64,000 nucleotides of DNA from Luteibaculum oceani. GTDB taxonomy: Bacteria > Bacteroidota > Bacteroidia > Flavobacteriales_D > Luteibaculaceae. The notes under the pieces are model-generated. The model was not told where the DNA came from. It worked only from the letters and a program-made list of their open reading frames with translations, and searched no databases. Positions 54,654 to 62,778 of the stretch are shown here, one piece after another; positions within the stretch are counted from its first letter, which is position 1, and every line of letters starts with the position of its first letter. The stretch spans positions 1 to 64,000 of the forward strand of contig NZ_VORB01000010.1 in assembly GCF_007995015.1 (NCBI RefSeq). The letters are read 5' to 3'. A program made the translations under genes and the position numbers.

Positions 54654-56160
54654 AAATCGATTTTAAATTTACAGGTAAGCTAAATACTATTTTACACCCC
54701 TCATTGTATGTACTGTCCAGCCATATTTCCCCAAACATATTTTCCACTATTTTTTTACAAATAGCTAAACCCAAACCTCTACCCAACTTGTTTTTTCGAG
54801 ATTTATTGGCAATTTGAAAAGGCGCAAAGATTTTTTCTCTTGCATCTTCTACAATACCCTGGCCATTATCCGAAATACCAATTACCCATTTATCACCCAG
54901 GGTTTTAGATGAAAATGAAAGGGTTAAGATATTATCTACAGCTCCAAACTTGAAAGCATTGGTAATAAGCTGATTGAATAACGTCTTAATTTCAGCCTTT
55001 GGTGCCTCCACATGAGGTAAGGTATCAAGGCCAATTACTTTAACCTCAGTTTTATGAAATTGCCTATTCACCTGTGTAATTACCAGCGCAACCATTTCAG
55101 CCAGATTTATTTGCTCTACATTTTGGTTCCAACCTGGGTTTGCGTATTCCGTAAGCCCTGTTATTAAGTCCTCTGCGCGTTCCGATTCCGACTTGAGGTA
55201 GCTTATTAATTGCGCTATTAAGGGGTCTTTACCTGCAACATCCAACTTTCGGTCCAAGGTTAAGGCTATGGATTTAAGGTTGCGAAGAGGTTCTTTTAAA
55301 TCATGTGACGCAACAAATACAAACTGCCCCATCTCCTTTCGCCTAGATTCTAAAACCGCATTTTGCCTTTTTAATTCCTCATTTTTTAAACGATAACTAA
55401 GGTCGTGTACAACTAAGGTAAAGCCCGAAACATAGCCTAATTGATCTTTCATGGCAAATAAGGACGCCGCAGCCCAAAACCTACCTCCTGCTTTGGTAAC
55501 TATCCACCCCTCTGCTAAAGATTTATTGTTGAATAAAGCATGAGCCAAAAACTTTTGAGGAAGTTGAAGTTCCCTGTCACCTTTTGGGAAAAATATTTCA
55601 TATGACTGTCCTATAATCTCTTCGGCTTTGTAGCCAGTAGCTACTTCAGCACTTTTTGGCCAGGTTTCTACTATCCCCTTTTTGCTCAAGCGCATTACAG
55701 AAGATTTCACCATGCTATCTAACATTTCGTGAAACTCCTTTTCTAACTTTTTGAACTGTATGGTTTTATTTCTAACCTTGAGGTGCTGGTTTATTCTCGC
55801 CATCTCCAGAGCATCCATTGCCTTTGTAGAGAACATTATTAAACCCGTAATCAACCAAAGTGGAAGAATACTGAGTACCGCTGATATGGGATCTAAATCA
55901 TCAGGCTTTAATGGGTTTATGGACAAACCAACTGTTATCAGTATTAAAAGAGTACATACCAATGCGGTTACCATGGTAATCCACCGCTTTTTATATACCC
56001 AGCAATAGAATACTGCGATTGTGTACAGTACGGATATAGCGGGAATCTCTTCAATCAATAAGTCTCCCACAAAAATTCCAACAACAAGCAAAACGTGGAT
56101 GAAGAGCAACACAAAAAATGAGATCCACGAATATTTATTGGCTTGGCTGGTTTTAAGCAT
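54622..56160 (-). CDS. Membrane PAS-domain sensor histidine kinase
   Basis: This 512-residue kinase has an N-terminal membrane domain of about four to five helices (residues 12-115), a short coiled coil, a PAS domain (about 150-255: GIVETWPKSAEVATGYKAEEIIG, KAGGRFWAAAS, SGFTLVVHD), HisKA with H286 in ASHDLKEPLRNL, and HATPase with QLITNAFKF, DNGQGI and GRGLGLAICKK. It overlaps both the ethylene-receptor-like gene upstream (8 bases) and the regulator downstream. The architecture is like that of phytochrome-class kinases, without a chromophore domain. Confidence 0.92.
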   Translation of the reverse strand: MLKTSQANKYSWISFFVLLFIHVLLVVGIFVGDLLIEEIPAISVLYTIAVFYCWVYKKRWITMVTALVCTLLILITVGLSINPLKPDDLDPISAVLSILPLWLITGLIMFSTKAMDALEMARINQHLKVRNKTIQFKKLEKEFHEMLDSMVKSSVMRLSKKGIVETWPKSAEVATGYKAEEIIGQSYEIFFPKGDRELQLPQKFLAHALFNNKSLAEGWIVTKAGGRFWAAASLFAMKDQLGYVSGFTLVVHDLSYRLKNEELKRQNAVLESRRKEMGQFVFVASHDLKEPLRNLKSIALTLDRKLDVAGKDPLIAQLISYLKSESERAEDLITGLTEYANPGWNQNVEQINLAEMVALVITQVNRQFHKTEVKVIGLDTLPHVEAPKAEIKTLFNQLITNAFKFGAVDNILTLSFSSKTLGDKWVIGISDNGQGIVEDAREKIFAPFQIANKSRKNKLGRGLGLAICKKIVENMFGEIWLDSTYNEGCKIVFSLPVNLKSIYAFNEDNAGR

Positions 56161-56656
56161 CCTTATACCCCTTGATAATTTCCTTTAAGACTTCATTTTC
56201 ATCCTTAAGTTGTTTGGATGTGTTTTTTAGTCTTTTGTATTCCTCTGAAGGGATGGTAACCGAGTCTTGGTCTTTTCCCAGATCGGGAAGTAATAAGTGT
56301 AAATCTTTAATTAAATAAACAAGAGTTAGAAGACTTGTAATTGCTGTCACCAATTTTAGCAAGCCCATCAAGCGATACATGGGGTGCCAGAACACTATAG
56401 CATCCATTAAATGGGTAAGCCCACAGCTAACGATAAAGGCTGCAAACAACCATACTAGCGGCGTAAATCTAAAACTTGGTCTGTTTCTTATTATTAAAAC
56501 TAAAACCACCGGGATTAGAAAATAGGCAAGCCAAATGAATAAATCGCTGATTATTTGCACCCACCCTTCAAATGCCGTCCAATCTCCACATCTCCATCTC
56601 GGTGGCCAGGATTCGGTAGAAAACAACTTGCTAAAAAATTCTGCAATCTGATTCAA
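56153..56656 (-). CDS. Stand-alone ethylene-receptor-like (ETR1 N-terminal) membrane protein
   Basis: This 167-residue protein has three membrane helices (about 35-56, 64-84, 93-117) and a C-terminal coiled coil (about 135-165). The membrane part follows the plant and cyanobacterial ethylene-binding domain: ISDLFIWLAYFLIP in helix 1 (D38, Y45, P49) and FIVSCGLTHL in helix 2, where C78 and H82 match the Cu(I) ligands Cys65 and His69 of ETR1. Unlike known receptors it has no kinase; the kinase is the next gene. It is the first gene of the operon. It may bind ethylene, copper or another small ligand. Confidence 0.85.
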   Translation of the reverse strand: MNQIAEFFSKLFSTESWPPRWRCGDWTAFEGWVQIISDLFIWLAYFLIPVVLVLIIRNRPSFRFTPLVWLFAAFIVSCGLTHLMDAIVFWHPMYRLMGLLKLVTAITSLLTLVYLIKDLHLLLPDLGKDQDSVTIPSEEYKRLKNTSKQLKDENEVLKEIIKGYKDA

Positions 56657-56726
56657 AGTCCTAAAATAATTTCGGGGATAAAATTAATGAAATCTATCCC
56701 CGAAATTTTAATTTATCGTTTAAGCT

Positions 56727-58286
56727 TTAGGCCATTCTTCCTTTTCCACCAGGAAGATCCTTAACACTTACCACAATATCTCGCTCAGGAGCATTTATTC
56801 TAAACTCTTCGATAACCTCCATGGCATCGAACTCAATTTCCTTAGATCTAGAACCGTCTATCATTACATGGCAGCCATTTGGAAGCCCATCTAAAGTGGT
56901 TTGCAATCTGGCTTTATTTAAGAAAGAAACGTGCTCACTCAGCTCTATTTTAATAGCCTCTCTCCCATCATCAGTTTTAAATTCACCCGTGGAATAATTA
57001 TAAGGAACTTTATAGTTAGCTCTTAGGATGTAGAAAATTCCAACTACCAAACCGATGATAATACCAATTAATAAATCGGTAAAAAGAATAGCTAAAATGG
57101 TAACTACAAATGGGATAAACTGTTGCTGACCAACTGCCAATAATTTTTTATAAATCGACGGCTTGGTTAATTTCCATCCAACCACAATTAATATTGCCGC
57201 CAAAGAGGCCAATGGAATTTGGTTCATGAAAGTTGGGAAAAATGCAACCGCTAATAATAACCAAATACCGTGCATTATAGCAGACATTTTAGTTTTGGCT
57301 CCCGAATCTAGGTTAGCAGATGAACGCACAATTACCGCAGTAATAGGAAGTCCTCCAATTAATCCAGAAACAAAGTTTCCAATACCCTGCGCCTTTAACT
57401 CGGCATTTTTAGGAGTGTGTCTCTTATGCGGGTCTAATTTATCTACCGCTTCAATACTCAAAAGGGTTTCTAAACTAGCAACTATTGCCAAAGTTATAGT
57501 GGTAACATAGGTTTGATAGTTAGAAAAAGCTGAAAAATCCGGAAACTTTAAAGCAGCAGTTAATCCGCCTTCACCAGAAAGAATAGGAATACTCACCAGA
57601 TGCTCTTTTCCAATGGCTAATGCCGATCCAGAACTTATAAAGATTTGATTTAAAATTAAACCAATGGCTACCGCTAATACTGAACCGGGGATTTGTTTCA
57701 GAGCCTTAACGCCCTTTATGTACTTACTTTCCCAAAGCACTAACAGACCAAGACAGATTATACCAATCACAAAACTTCCATTATTAAAGTTTTCTAAACT
57801 GGCTATAATCGCAGAAAAGGTATTGTTTCCGTCGGCCTGGAAGAATTCCATTTCTCCGAAAGCATCGCTATCGAATCCAACTAAATGAGGGATTTGCTTT
57901 AATATTAGAATTAACCCAATAGCTGCAAGCATTCCTCGGATTACAGAGGTAGGAAAGTAAAGCCCTATGATTCCAGCCTTTGCGAAACCGAGAATCAGTT
58001 GTAATAAACCAGCTAAACTTACCGCAACCAAAAAGGGTTCGTACCCTCCCAGAGCTTCTACATTATCCAGTACAATTACAACTAAACCTGCCGCCGGACC
58101 GGAAACAGAGAGACTAGACTTACTGAAAAAACCAATTATTATACCTCCTATGATACCAGAAATTAAACCGGAAATTAAAGGGGCCTCAGAGGCTAAGGCA
58201 ATTCCCAAACAAAGTGGCAAGGCCACTAAAAACACTACAATACTCGACGTTAAGTCGTACTTAAAATCTTCTTTGAAATAACTCAT
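56727..58286 (-). CDS. SulP-family anion transporter
   Basis: This 519-residue protein has about 11-12 membrane segments with the SulP pattern (ALPLCLGIALASEAPLISGLISGIIGG, SVSGPAAGLVVIVL, GLIGGLPITAVIVRSSANL) and a C-terminal STAS-like domain (FLNKARLQTTLDGLPNGCHVMIDGS). Relatives carry sulfate, bicarbonate or other anions; bicarbonate carriers are often beside carbonic anhydrase, which is absent here. It lies 42 bases after a small exported-protein gene and is likely cotranscribed with it. Confidence 0.93.
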   Translation of the reverse strand: MSYFKEDFKYDLTSSIVVFLVALPLCLGIALASEAPLISGLISGIIGGIIIGFFSKSSLSVSGPAAGLVVIVLDNVEALGGYEPFLVAVSLAGLLQLILGFAKAGIIGLYFPTSVIRGMLAAIGLILILKQIPHLVGFDSDAFGEMEFFQADGNNTFSAIIASLENFNNGSFVIGIICLGLLVLWESKYIKGVKALKQIPGSVLAVAIGLILNQIFISSGSALAIGKEHLVSIPILSGEGGLTAALKFPDFSAFSNYQTYVTTITLAIVASLETLLSIEAVDKLDPHKRHTPKNAELKAQGIGNFVSGLIGGLPITAVIVRSSANLDSGAKTKMSAIMHGIWLLLAVAFFPTFMNQIPLASLAAILIVVGWKLTKPSIYKKLLAVGQQQFIPFVVTILAILFTDLLIGIIIGLVVGIFYILRANYKVPYNYSTGEFKTDDGREAIKIELSEHVSFLNKARLQTTLDGLPNGCHVMIDGSRSKEIEFDAMEVIEEFRINAPERDIVVSVKDLPGGKGRMA

Positions 58287-58328
58287 AAAATTGAAAAATG
58301 AAATTTGTAAAAACTTGAAATTTGGTTT

Positions 58329-58664
58329 TTACAATTCAGGAGGGGGCGTTTGATTTTCAATGGAAAACTTTAAAAGATTTCCGTCTCCTGATACTCGTAA
58401 TAATCGTTGTAAATAGGCTATATTTTTGGACCTATTTTGATCGTTTACGTACTTTAATTTGTCCCCAAATTTATCATCGCTCTCCTTTTCCTCTTCGCTC
58501 TTATTCTCTTCCTCCTCAGACAAATCTTCGAAATCTATGAGGTTTTCTATTTCAAGATCACAAGATAATCCAGCGGTAAAACCTTGGGTAGGAATTACAT
58601 ATAGGGAAACCACCAGCACCAAAAGCAAATTGCTTATAAGCGTATTTAAAACCTTTTGCTTCAT
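58329..58664 (-). CDS. Small exported acidic protein, unknown
   Basis: I use ATG 58664 (111 residues) because the upstream TTG of the same frame lies in a -7 element. It has a hydrophobic N-terminal segment (signal peptide or anchor, about 8-30), one Cys, then a strongly acidic stretch (EDLSEEEENKSEEEKES) and a basic-polar tail ending in TPPPEL. I recognise no family. It precedes the SulP gene on the same strand. Confidence 0.6.
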   Translation of the reverse strand: MKQKVLNTLISNLLLVLVVSLYVIPTQGFTAGLSCDLEIENLIDFEDLSEEEENKSEEEKESDDKFGDKLKYVNDQNRSKNIAYLQRLLRVSGDGNLLKFSIENQTPPPEL

Positions 58665-58697
58665 ATTAATAACTGGCTTGATGGATTGCCTTTTGAC

Positions 58698-58705
58698 CAA
58701 AAATA
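58698..58705 (-). promoter_or_regulatory. TAnnTTTG -7 element for the small-protein-SulP operon
   Basis: On the minus strand TATTTTTG matches the consensus and lies 33 bases before ATG 58664, just after the terminator of the globin gene. Confidence 0.5.
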
Positions 58706-58718
58706 TCCAAATAAAAGC

Positions 58719-58748
58719 AAAAAAAAAGGTTCACCGTAGTGAACCTTT
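58719..58748 (-). terminator. Terminator after the tandem-globin gene
   Basis: On the minus strand an AAAGGTTCAC/GTGAACCTTT stem with a four-base loop is followed by about nine T. It separates the globin operon from the SulP operon. Confidence 0.88.
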
Positions 58749-58772
58749 AATCAATCTTACTTATTTGGAAGC

Positions 58773-59834
58773 TTAACGCTGAACGATATCTCCTCTTAGA
58801 GTTTCTAGTAATGCCCCTAAATCTGCTACGATAGAGCTGTTTGCTTCTACCCCATTTTTACCGGCACCAATAACAACGTCTTCTACAAAGGCGTTGTATG
58901 CATTATCGTCGGCAGCAGCACCCATTCTAGCATTAATAGATGGATCGTGCGCAGATACCATATCCATACCAGTGTAGGCAGTCGCTGGATTATCTGCACC
59001 CGTTGCAGTTGCAAAGAAGTTGGTAAGAGATAAGCTTAATGCACTGAATCCAGATAAATCACCAGATCCTACTTCTCCAAGTAGAACCGAGAAATACTCC
59101 TGATTTAATCTGTCGTCTCCAGCGATTACGAAAATCGTAGAATCAACAACACTACGTAAACTCAAATATCCCTGTTCTATCTTTGTTCCGGGGTTGTTCG
59201 GATCATCTACCATTACATTTCCACCCAGTCTTTTGTAAAGATCAGTTTGAGCAGAAATATCAGCAGTGGTCTGAACAATAGGTTCACGAAGCGTTTCCAA
59301 TAAAGCACCTAGTCTAGCGATTATTGGAGCATTAGCTGGAACACCATTTTTACCTGCACCGGTAACAACCGCTCCAACAAATGCATCGAAAGCAGCATTA
59401 TTCACCAAAAACTCATTTCTTCTATTGGTAGAAGGTTTGTGCGCATCGACCATGTTTAAGCCGTTATAGGTGAATTCACCACCTGTTGCAGCAGCAAAGA
59501 AGTTAGTTAGGCTTAAACTCAAACTAGCGAATCCAGATAATTCACCTGATCCTACCTCTGCTAAAAGTGGTGCGAAATACCCGTTTAATTCTGCATCTCC
59601 GGCAATGACAAATATGGTGGAGTCTACTACACTTCTTAGAGTTAAATAACCTTGTTCTATCTGGTTTCCAGGATTTGCTGGATCATCTACCATTGCACTA
59701 CCACCTAAATCCGCATAAATAGAGGGTTCGTTGTTGTTGGTGGTCTTAGGAGCTTCGTCTTCCTTTGCACATGAGGAGAGTAAGATCGCTGGCAAGCTTA
59801 ATGCCATTGCAACCTTGGTAATTCTAATTTTCAT
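58773..59834 (-). CDS. Lipoprotein with two tandem truncated-hemoglobin domains
   Basis: This 353-residue protein has a lipobox LLSSC (Cys22) and two homologous units of about 150 residues (38-188 and 198-352). Each unit follows the group I truncated-hemoglobin pattern: IYADLGG or LYKRLGG at the start, LRSVVDS, a YF pair near the CD corner, NFF, then the proximal-His motif MVDAH (H132) or MVSAH (H296), and GALLETLR at the end. A TrHb-typical B10 Tyr is not visible, and each unit has a roughly 20-residue insertion after the LGG motif. It is probably periplasmic or surface-exposed, possibly heme- or NO/O2-related. Confidence 0.8.
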   Translation of the reverse strand: MKIRITKVAMALSLPAILLSSCAKEDEAPKTTNNNEPSIYADLGGSAMVDDPANPGNQIEQGYLTLRSVVDSTIFVIAGDAELNGYFAPLLAEVGSGELSGFASLSLSLTNFFAAATGGEFTYNGLNMVDAHKPSTNRRNEFLVNNAAFDAFVGAVVTGAGKNGVPANAPIIARLGALLETLREPIVQTTADISAQTDLYKRLGGNVMVDDPNNPGTKIEQGYLSLRSVVDSTIFVIAGDDRLNQEYFSVLLGEVGSGDLSGFSALSLSLTNFFATATGADNPATAYTGMDMVSAHDPSINARMGAAADDNAYNAFVEDVVIGAGKNGVEANSSIVADLGALLETLRGDIVQR

Positions 59835-59863
59835 AATTAAGGGTTTTGTGTTGTTTGGATTTA

Positions 59864-60307
59864 TTATTTGGATGCAAAAAGGTTTTGGAAATAGGATCCC
59901 AACTTATAGGTAATCGACTCTTCATCAATTACAGGGCAACTGGCAGCTAATTGTTCACCAGAAGGTTGAAATAACTCGGCCTGGAAATCGATTTTTGTAC
60001 TGAATTGTTCGTACACTTTATCATGGGTTAAATCCCCATTGGTATTGATGGCAAAAACTACATTCTTTCCCTCTGGATGAAATACCGCCTGTTTTACTCC
60101 CGCAACAGACCAAATGGCCTTTTTTGCACTTACGGTTTGCAAAGAGTCAAGTGGTTCCTGGAAATCTATTTTACCCAATTGCCAATTAGCGGTTGGATGC
60201 TTAGGACCATTCCCCGTAACCATATAAATATGTACGGCCAAAATAGCAACCAGTACTATCATTATGCTTGCTGAGGAAATCAGAGATATTTTAATCCACT
60301 TTTTCAT
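59864..60307 (-). CDS. Membrane-anchored protein with an HMA-like fold
   Basis: This 147-residue protein has one N-terminal membrane helix (about 7-29, ISLISSASIMIVLVAILAVHIYM) and an extracytoplasmic domain. The middle segment (SVAGVKQAVFHPEGKNVVFAINTNGDLTHDKV) has the beta-alpha-beta rhythm of heavy-metal-associated domains but no CxxC. It lies 29 bases upstream of the tandem-globin gene on the same strand, so the two are likely cotranscribed. I recognise no named family; the HMA resemblance is weak. Confidence 0.6.
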   Translation of the reverse strand: MKKWIKISLISSASIMIVLVAILAVHIYMVTGNGPKHPTANWQLGKIDFQEPLDSLQTVSAKKAIWSVAGVKQAVFHPEGKNVVFAINTNGDLTHDKVYEQFSTKIDFQAELFQPSGEQLAASCPVIDEESITYKLGSYFQNLFASK

Positions 60308-60461
60308 AACTGTTTATTGGTAGATACGCCCCAGTTATAGATTAGGATTTTTTAATAATCTATTTAGAACCATTCTAGTTAACATGGGTTTGTAATGATT
60401 CTAGTCCTTTCAAAATTCAGCGATTTTTCGCTAATTGCGGACAACTAACTAAAAAAACACC

Positions 60462-61280
60462 ATGGAAACTGTTACAAACTGGATTAACGATTTAAAACCT
60501 CTCATAGTAAGCTACGGAACCAAAATTTTGGTTGCCATAATAATCCTTTGGGTAGGTTTAAAAGTTGCCAAAATGATTACCAAAGGATTCAGCAAAACCT
60601 TGGATAAGCAAGATGTAGCTCCTTCCCTAAAACCTTTTTTAACAAGTGTTGTTAGCACCCTATTAAAGGTATTAGTATTTGTATCGGTACTTGGAACCTT
60701 GGGGATAGAAATGACCTCCTTTGCAGCAATTATTGCAGCGGCCGGTTTGGCCGTTGGTATGGCCCTTTCCGGAACCCTTCAGAATTTTGCAGGCGGAGTT
60801 ATTATATTACTTCTCAAGCCCTTTAAAGTTGGAGATGTAATTCAGGCTCAAGGCTTTATGGGTACCGTTAGTGAAATACAGGTATTTTACACGCTGATTA
60901 AAACCTTTGATAATCAGGTTATTATACTTCCCAATGGTAAACTTTCCAATGAATCGATAACCAATTACTCTAGAGAAGAAACCAGAAGAATGGTACTTAC
61001 TGCAGGTATCGGATATGATGATGACATTGATAAAGCTAAAAAAGTATTGATGGATATATTAACTTCGGAGCCAAGAATATTGAAGGATCCGTCCCCCCAG
61101 GTATATGTATCCGAATTAGGTGACAGCTCAGTTAATTTTACCATAAAGGCTTGGGCTAATTCTGGAGACTTTTGGGCGGTACATTATGAGATGTACGAAA
61201 AAATTAAGAAGGAATTTGATGCAAATAAAATTGAAATGCCATATCCGCAGAGAGATATCCACCTATTTAAGGAGTCTTAG
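60462..61280 (+). CDS. Small-conductance mechanosensitive channel (MscS family)
   Basis: This 272-residue protein is a typical MscS: three membrane helices (about 16-36, 62-82, 88-112), the pore-lining TM3 with AAAGLAVGMALSGTLQNFAGGVI, and the cytoplasmic beta domain (KPFKVGDVI, VIILPNGKLSNESITNYS). It should gate under membrane tension and release osmolytes. Its end overlaps the next MscS-like gene. Confidence 0.95.
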   Translation: METVTNWINDLKPLIVSYGTKILVAIIILWVGLKVAKMITKGFSKTLDKQDVAPSLKPFLTSVVSTLLKVLVFVSVLGTLGIEMTSFAAIIAAAGLAVGMALSGTLQNFAGGVIILLLKPFKVGDVIQAQGFMGTVSEIQVFYTLIKTFDNQVIILPNGKLSNESITNYSREETRRMVLTAGIGYDDDIDKAKKVLMDILTSEPRILKDPSPQVYVSELGDSSVNFTIKAWANSGDFWAVHYEMYEKIKKEFDANKIEMPYPQRDIHLFKES

Positions 61281-62778
61281 TTTTTTATTTCTAATCTTTT
61301 GTGCTTTCTTCGCAGCAGCACAAAAACCAAATAAATTAGAGCGTGTTGTGAAAGAACCAATTCTGGTTCAGAGCGATACGCTCTTTTTTATTAGCTATTC
61401 CGACTCTCTAATTCAACTCAAGGATAGAGCACTATCAATAAACTCCAAAGTAGATTCCCTACAAAGAACCGAAGGATTTAATCCAATTAAAATACTCATA
61501 TCTCAATCAGATAGTCTTACCGAATTAAAATACGTAAACTACTCATTTGCTGTCCTTTACCCCGACGACACCTTAGGTAATCACGTAAGTATTGATGAAA
61601 TGGCCATGCATTTAAAATCCAGCATGAGCCCCATTGCCAATCCTTCTGCTCAAGTTAATATGGATGACTTATATGAAACTTTGAAGCAATTTGGCATCAT
61701 TGTATTAATCATTATTCTTAGTTACCTCATTTTCCGTGGGGTAAACCTTGTATATAAATGGCTTGAAGCAAAATTGCGAACTGATAAACTTATTAATCTA
61801 AGGCCTCTTCATTACAAAGATGTGGAGGTTCTAAACCAAGAACGCCTGTTTCAATTGGTTAGCTTTTTTCTCAAAGCCCTAAGGATACTGGTGGTAATTA
61901 TTTTGGTTTATCTTCTTATCCCAACCGTTTTTAGCTTTTTTCCCGATACCCAAGAAATGGCGTATAAGCTATTTGGATACATTTTTAACCCATTAAACGA
62001 TTTTATAAAGGGCTTTTTTAATTATTTCCCGGAGCTCATCCTTATCGTATTGGTGATCATAGGAGCTAAGTATCTCATTCGCTTCCTAGCATTTTGGAGA
62101 AAAGAAATTGAAGGTGAAAGATTGGTTCTTAAAGGCTTTTATGCTGAATGGGCCAAACCTACCTTTAACCTACTTCGCTTTACGATTTACTTGATCACCA
62201 TTGTTTTTATTATCCAGCATTTACCTGGATCTAACACCCCAATTTTTCTGGGCGTACTTTCCGTACTGGGGCTCACCCTTGCTTTATCGGCTAGTAAACC
62301 TCTTTCCAACTTTGTTTCCGGAATATTAATCACCTACATGCGTGCATTTAGGGTTGGCGATAGAATTAGGGTGGATGAATCCTCTGGTGTTGTGGTAGAT
62401 AAAAACCTGTTTATTACCAGAATTAAAACCCGATCTAACGAATACATCACCCTTCCCAACTCAAAAATGATGGATGCCCACGTTATTAACTATTCAGCTT
62501 CTGAAAAGGAATTGGGCTTGGTGGTGTACTGCGAGTTTTGGTTGGATGCCCGTTTCCATTTTCGGGACATAGAAAAAGAGATTGTGGAAGCTGCTTTAAA
62601 GGCAGAATCCATTGTAGATAACCCAAAGCCTATTCTCCTAATTACTGAAATGGACAATGGGCGTGTGAAATACAAGATTTCAGCTTATACCCAAAACGCG
62701 GGTAAATTAGAACGCATTAAGTCTAGCCTTTACCGTCAGGTACAAAACACCTTAGAAAAGCTAAATATTCAATATTAA
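61219..62778 (+). CDS. Larger MscS-family channel with extra N-terminal region
   Basis: I choose ATG 61219 (519 residues); ATG 61186 is also in frame. Both starts are inside the upstream channel gene, because no ATG, GTG or TTG occurs nearer the signal-like segment SLSFLFLIFCAFFAAAQ. A periplasmic region (about 40-145) precedes one membrane helix, more helices, the pore region (VLSVLGLTLALSASKPLSNFVSGIL) and the beta domain (FRVGDRIRVDE, YITLPNSKMMDAHVINYS). It is longer than E. coli MscS and fits the YbdG/MSL-like group. Confidence 0.88.
   Translation: MQIKLKCHIRREISTYLRSLSFLFLIFCAFFAAAQKPNKLERVVKEPILVQSDTLFFISYSDSLIQLKDRALSINSKVDSLQRTEGFNPIKILISQSDSLTELKYVNYSFAVLYPDDTLGNHVSIDEMAMHLKSSMSPIANPSAQVNMDDLYETLKQFGIIVLIIILSYLIFRGVNLVYKWLEAKLRTDKLINLRPLHYKDVEVLNQERLFQLVSFFLKALRILVVIILVYLLIPTVFSFFPDTQEMAYKLFGYIFNPLNDFIKGFFNYFPELILIVLVIIGAKYLIRFLAFWRKEIEGERLVLKGFYAEWAKPTFNLLRFTIYLITIVFIIQHLPGSNTPIFLGVLSVLGLTLALSASKPLSNFVSGILITYMRAFRVGDRIRVDESSGVVVDKNLFITRIKTRSNEYITLPNSKMMDAHVINYSASEKELGLVVYCEFWLDARFHFRDIEKEIVEAALKAESIVDNPKPILLITEMDNGRVKYKISAYTQNAGKLERIKSSLYRQVQNTLEKLNIQY

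Noticed and set aside
60338-60362. TAGATTA/TAATCTA inverted repeat in the gap before the MscS gene
   Set aside because: It is AT-rich and short, so chance is likely; there is no link to a promoter or known operator.
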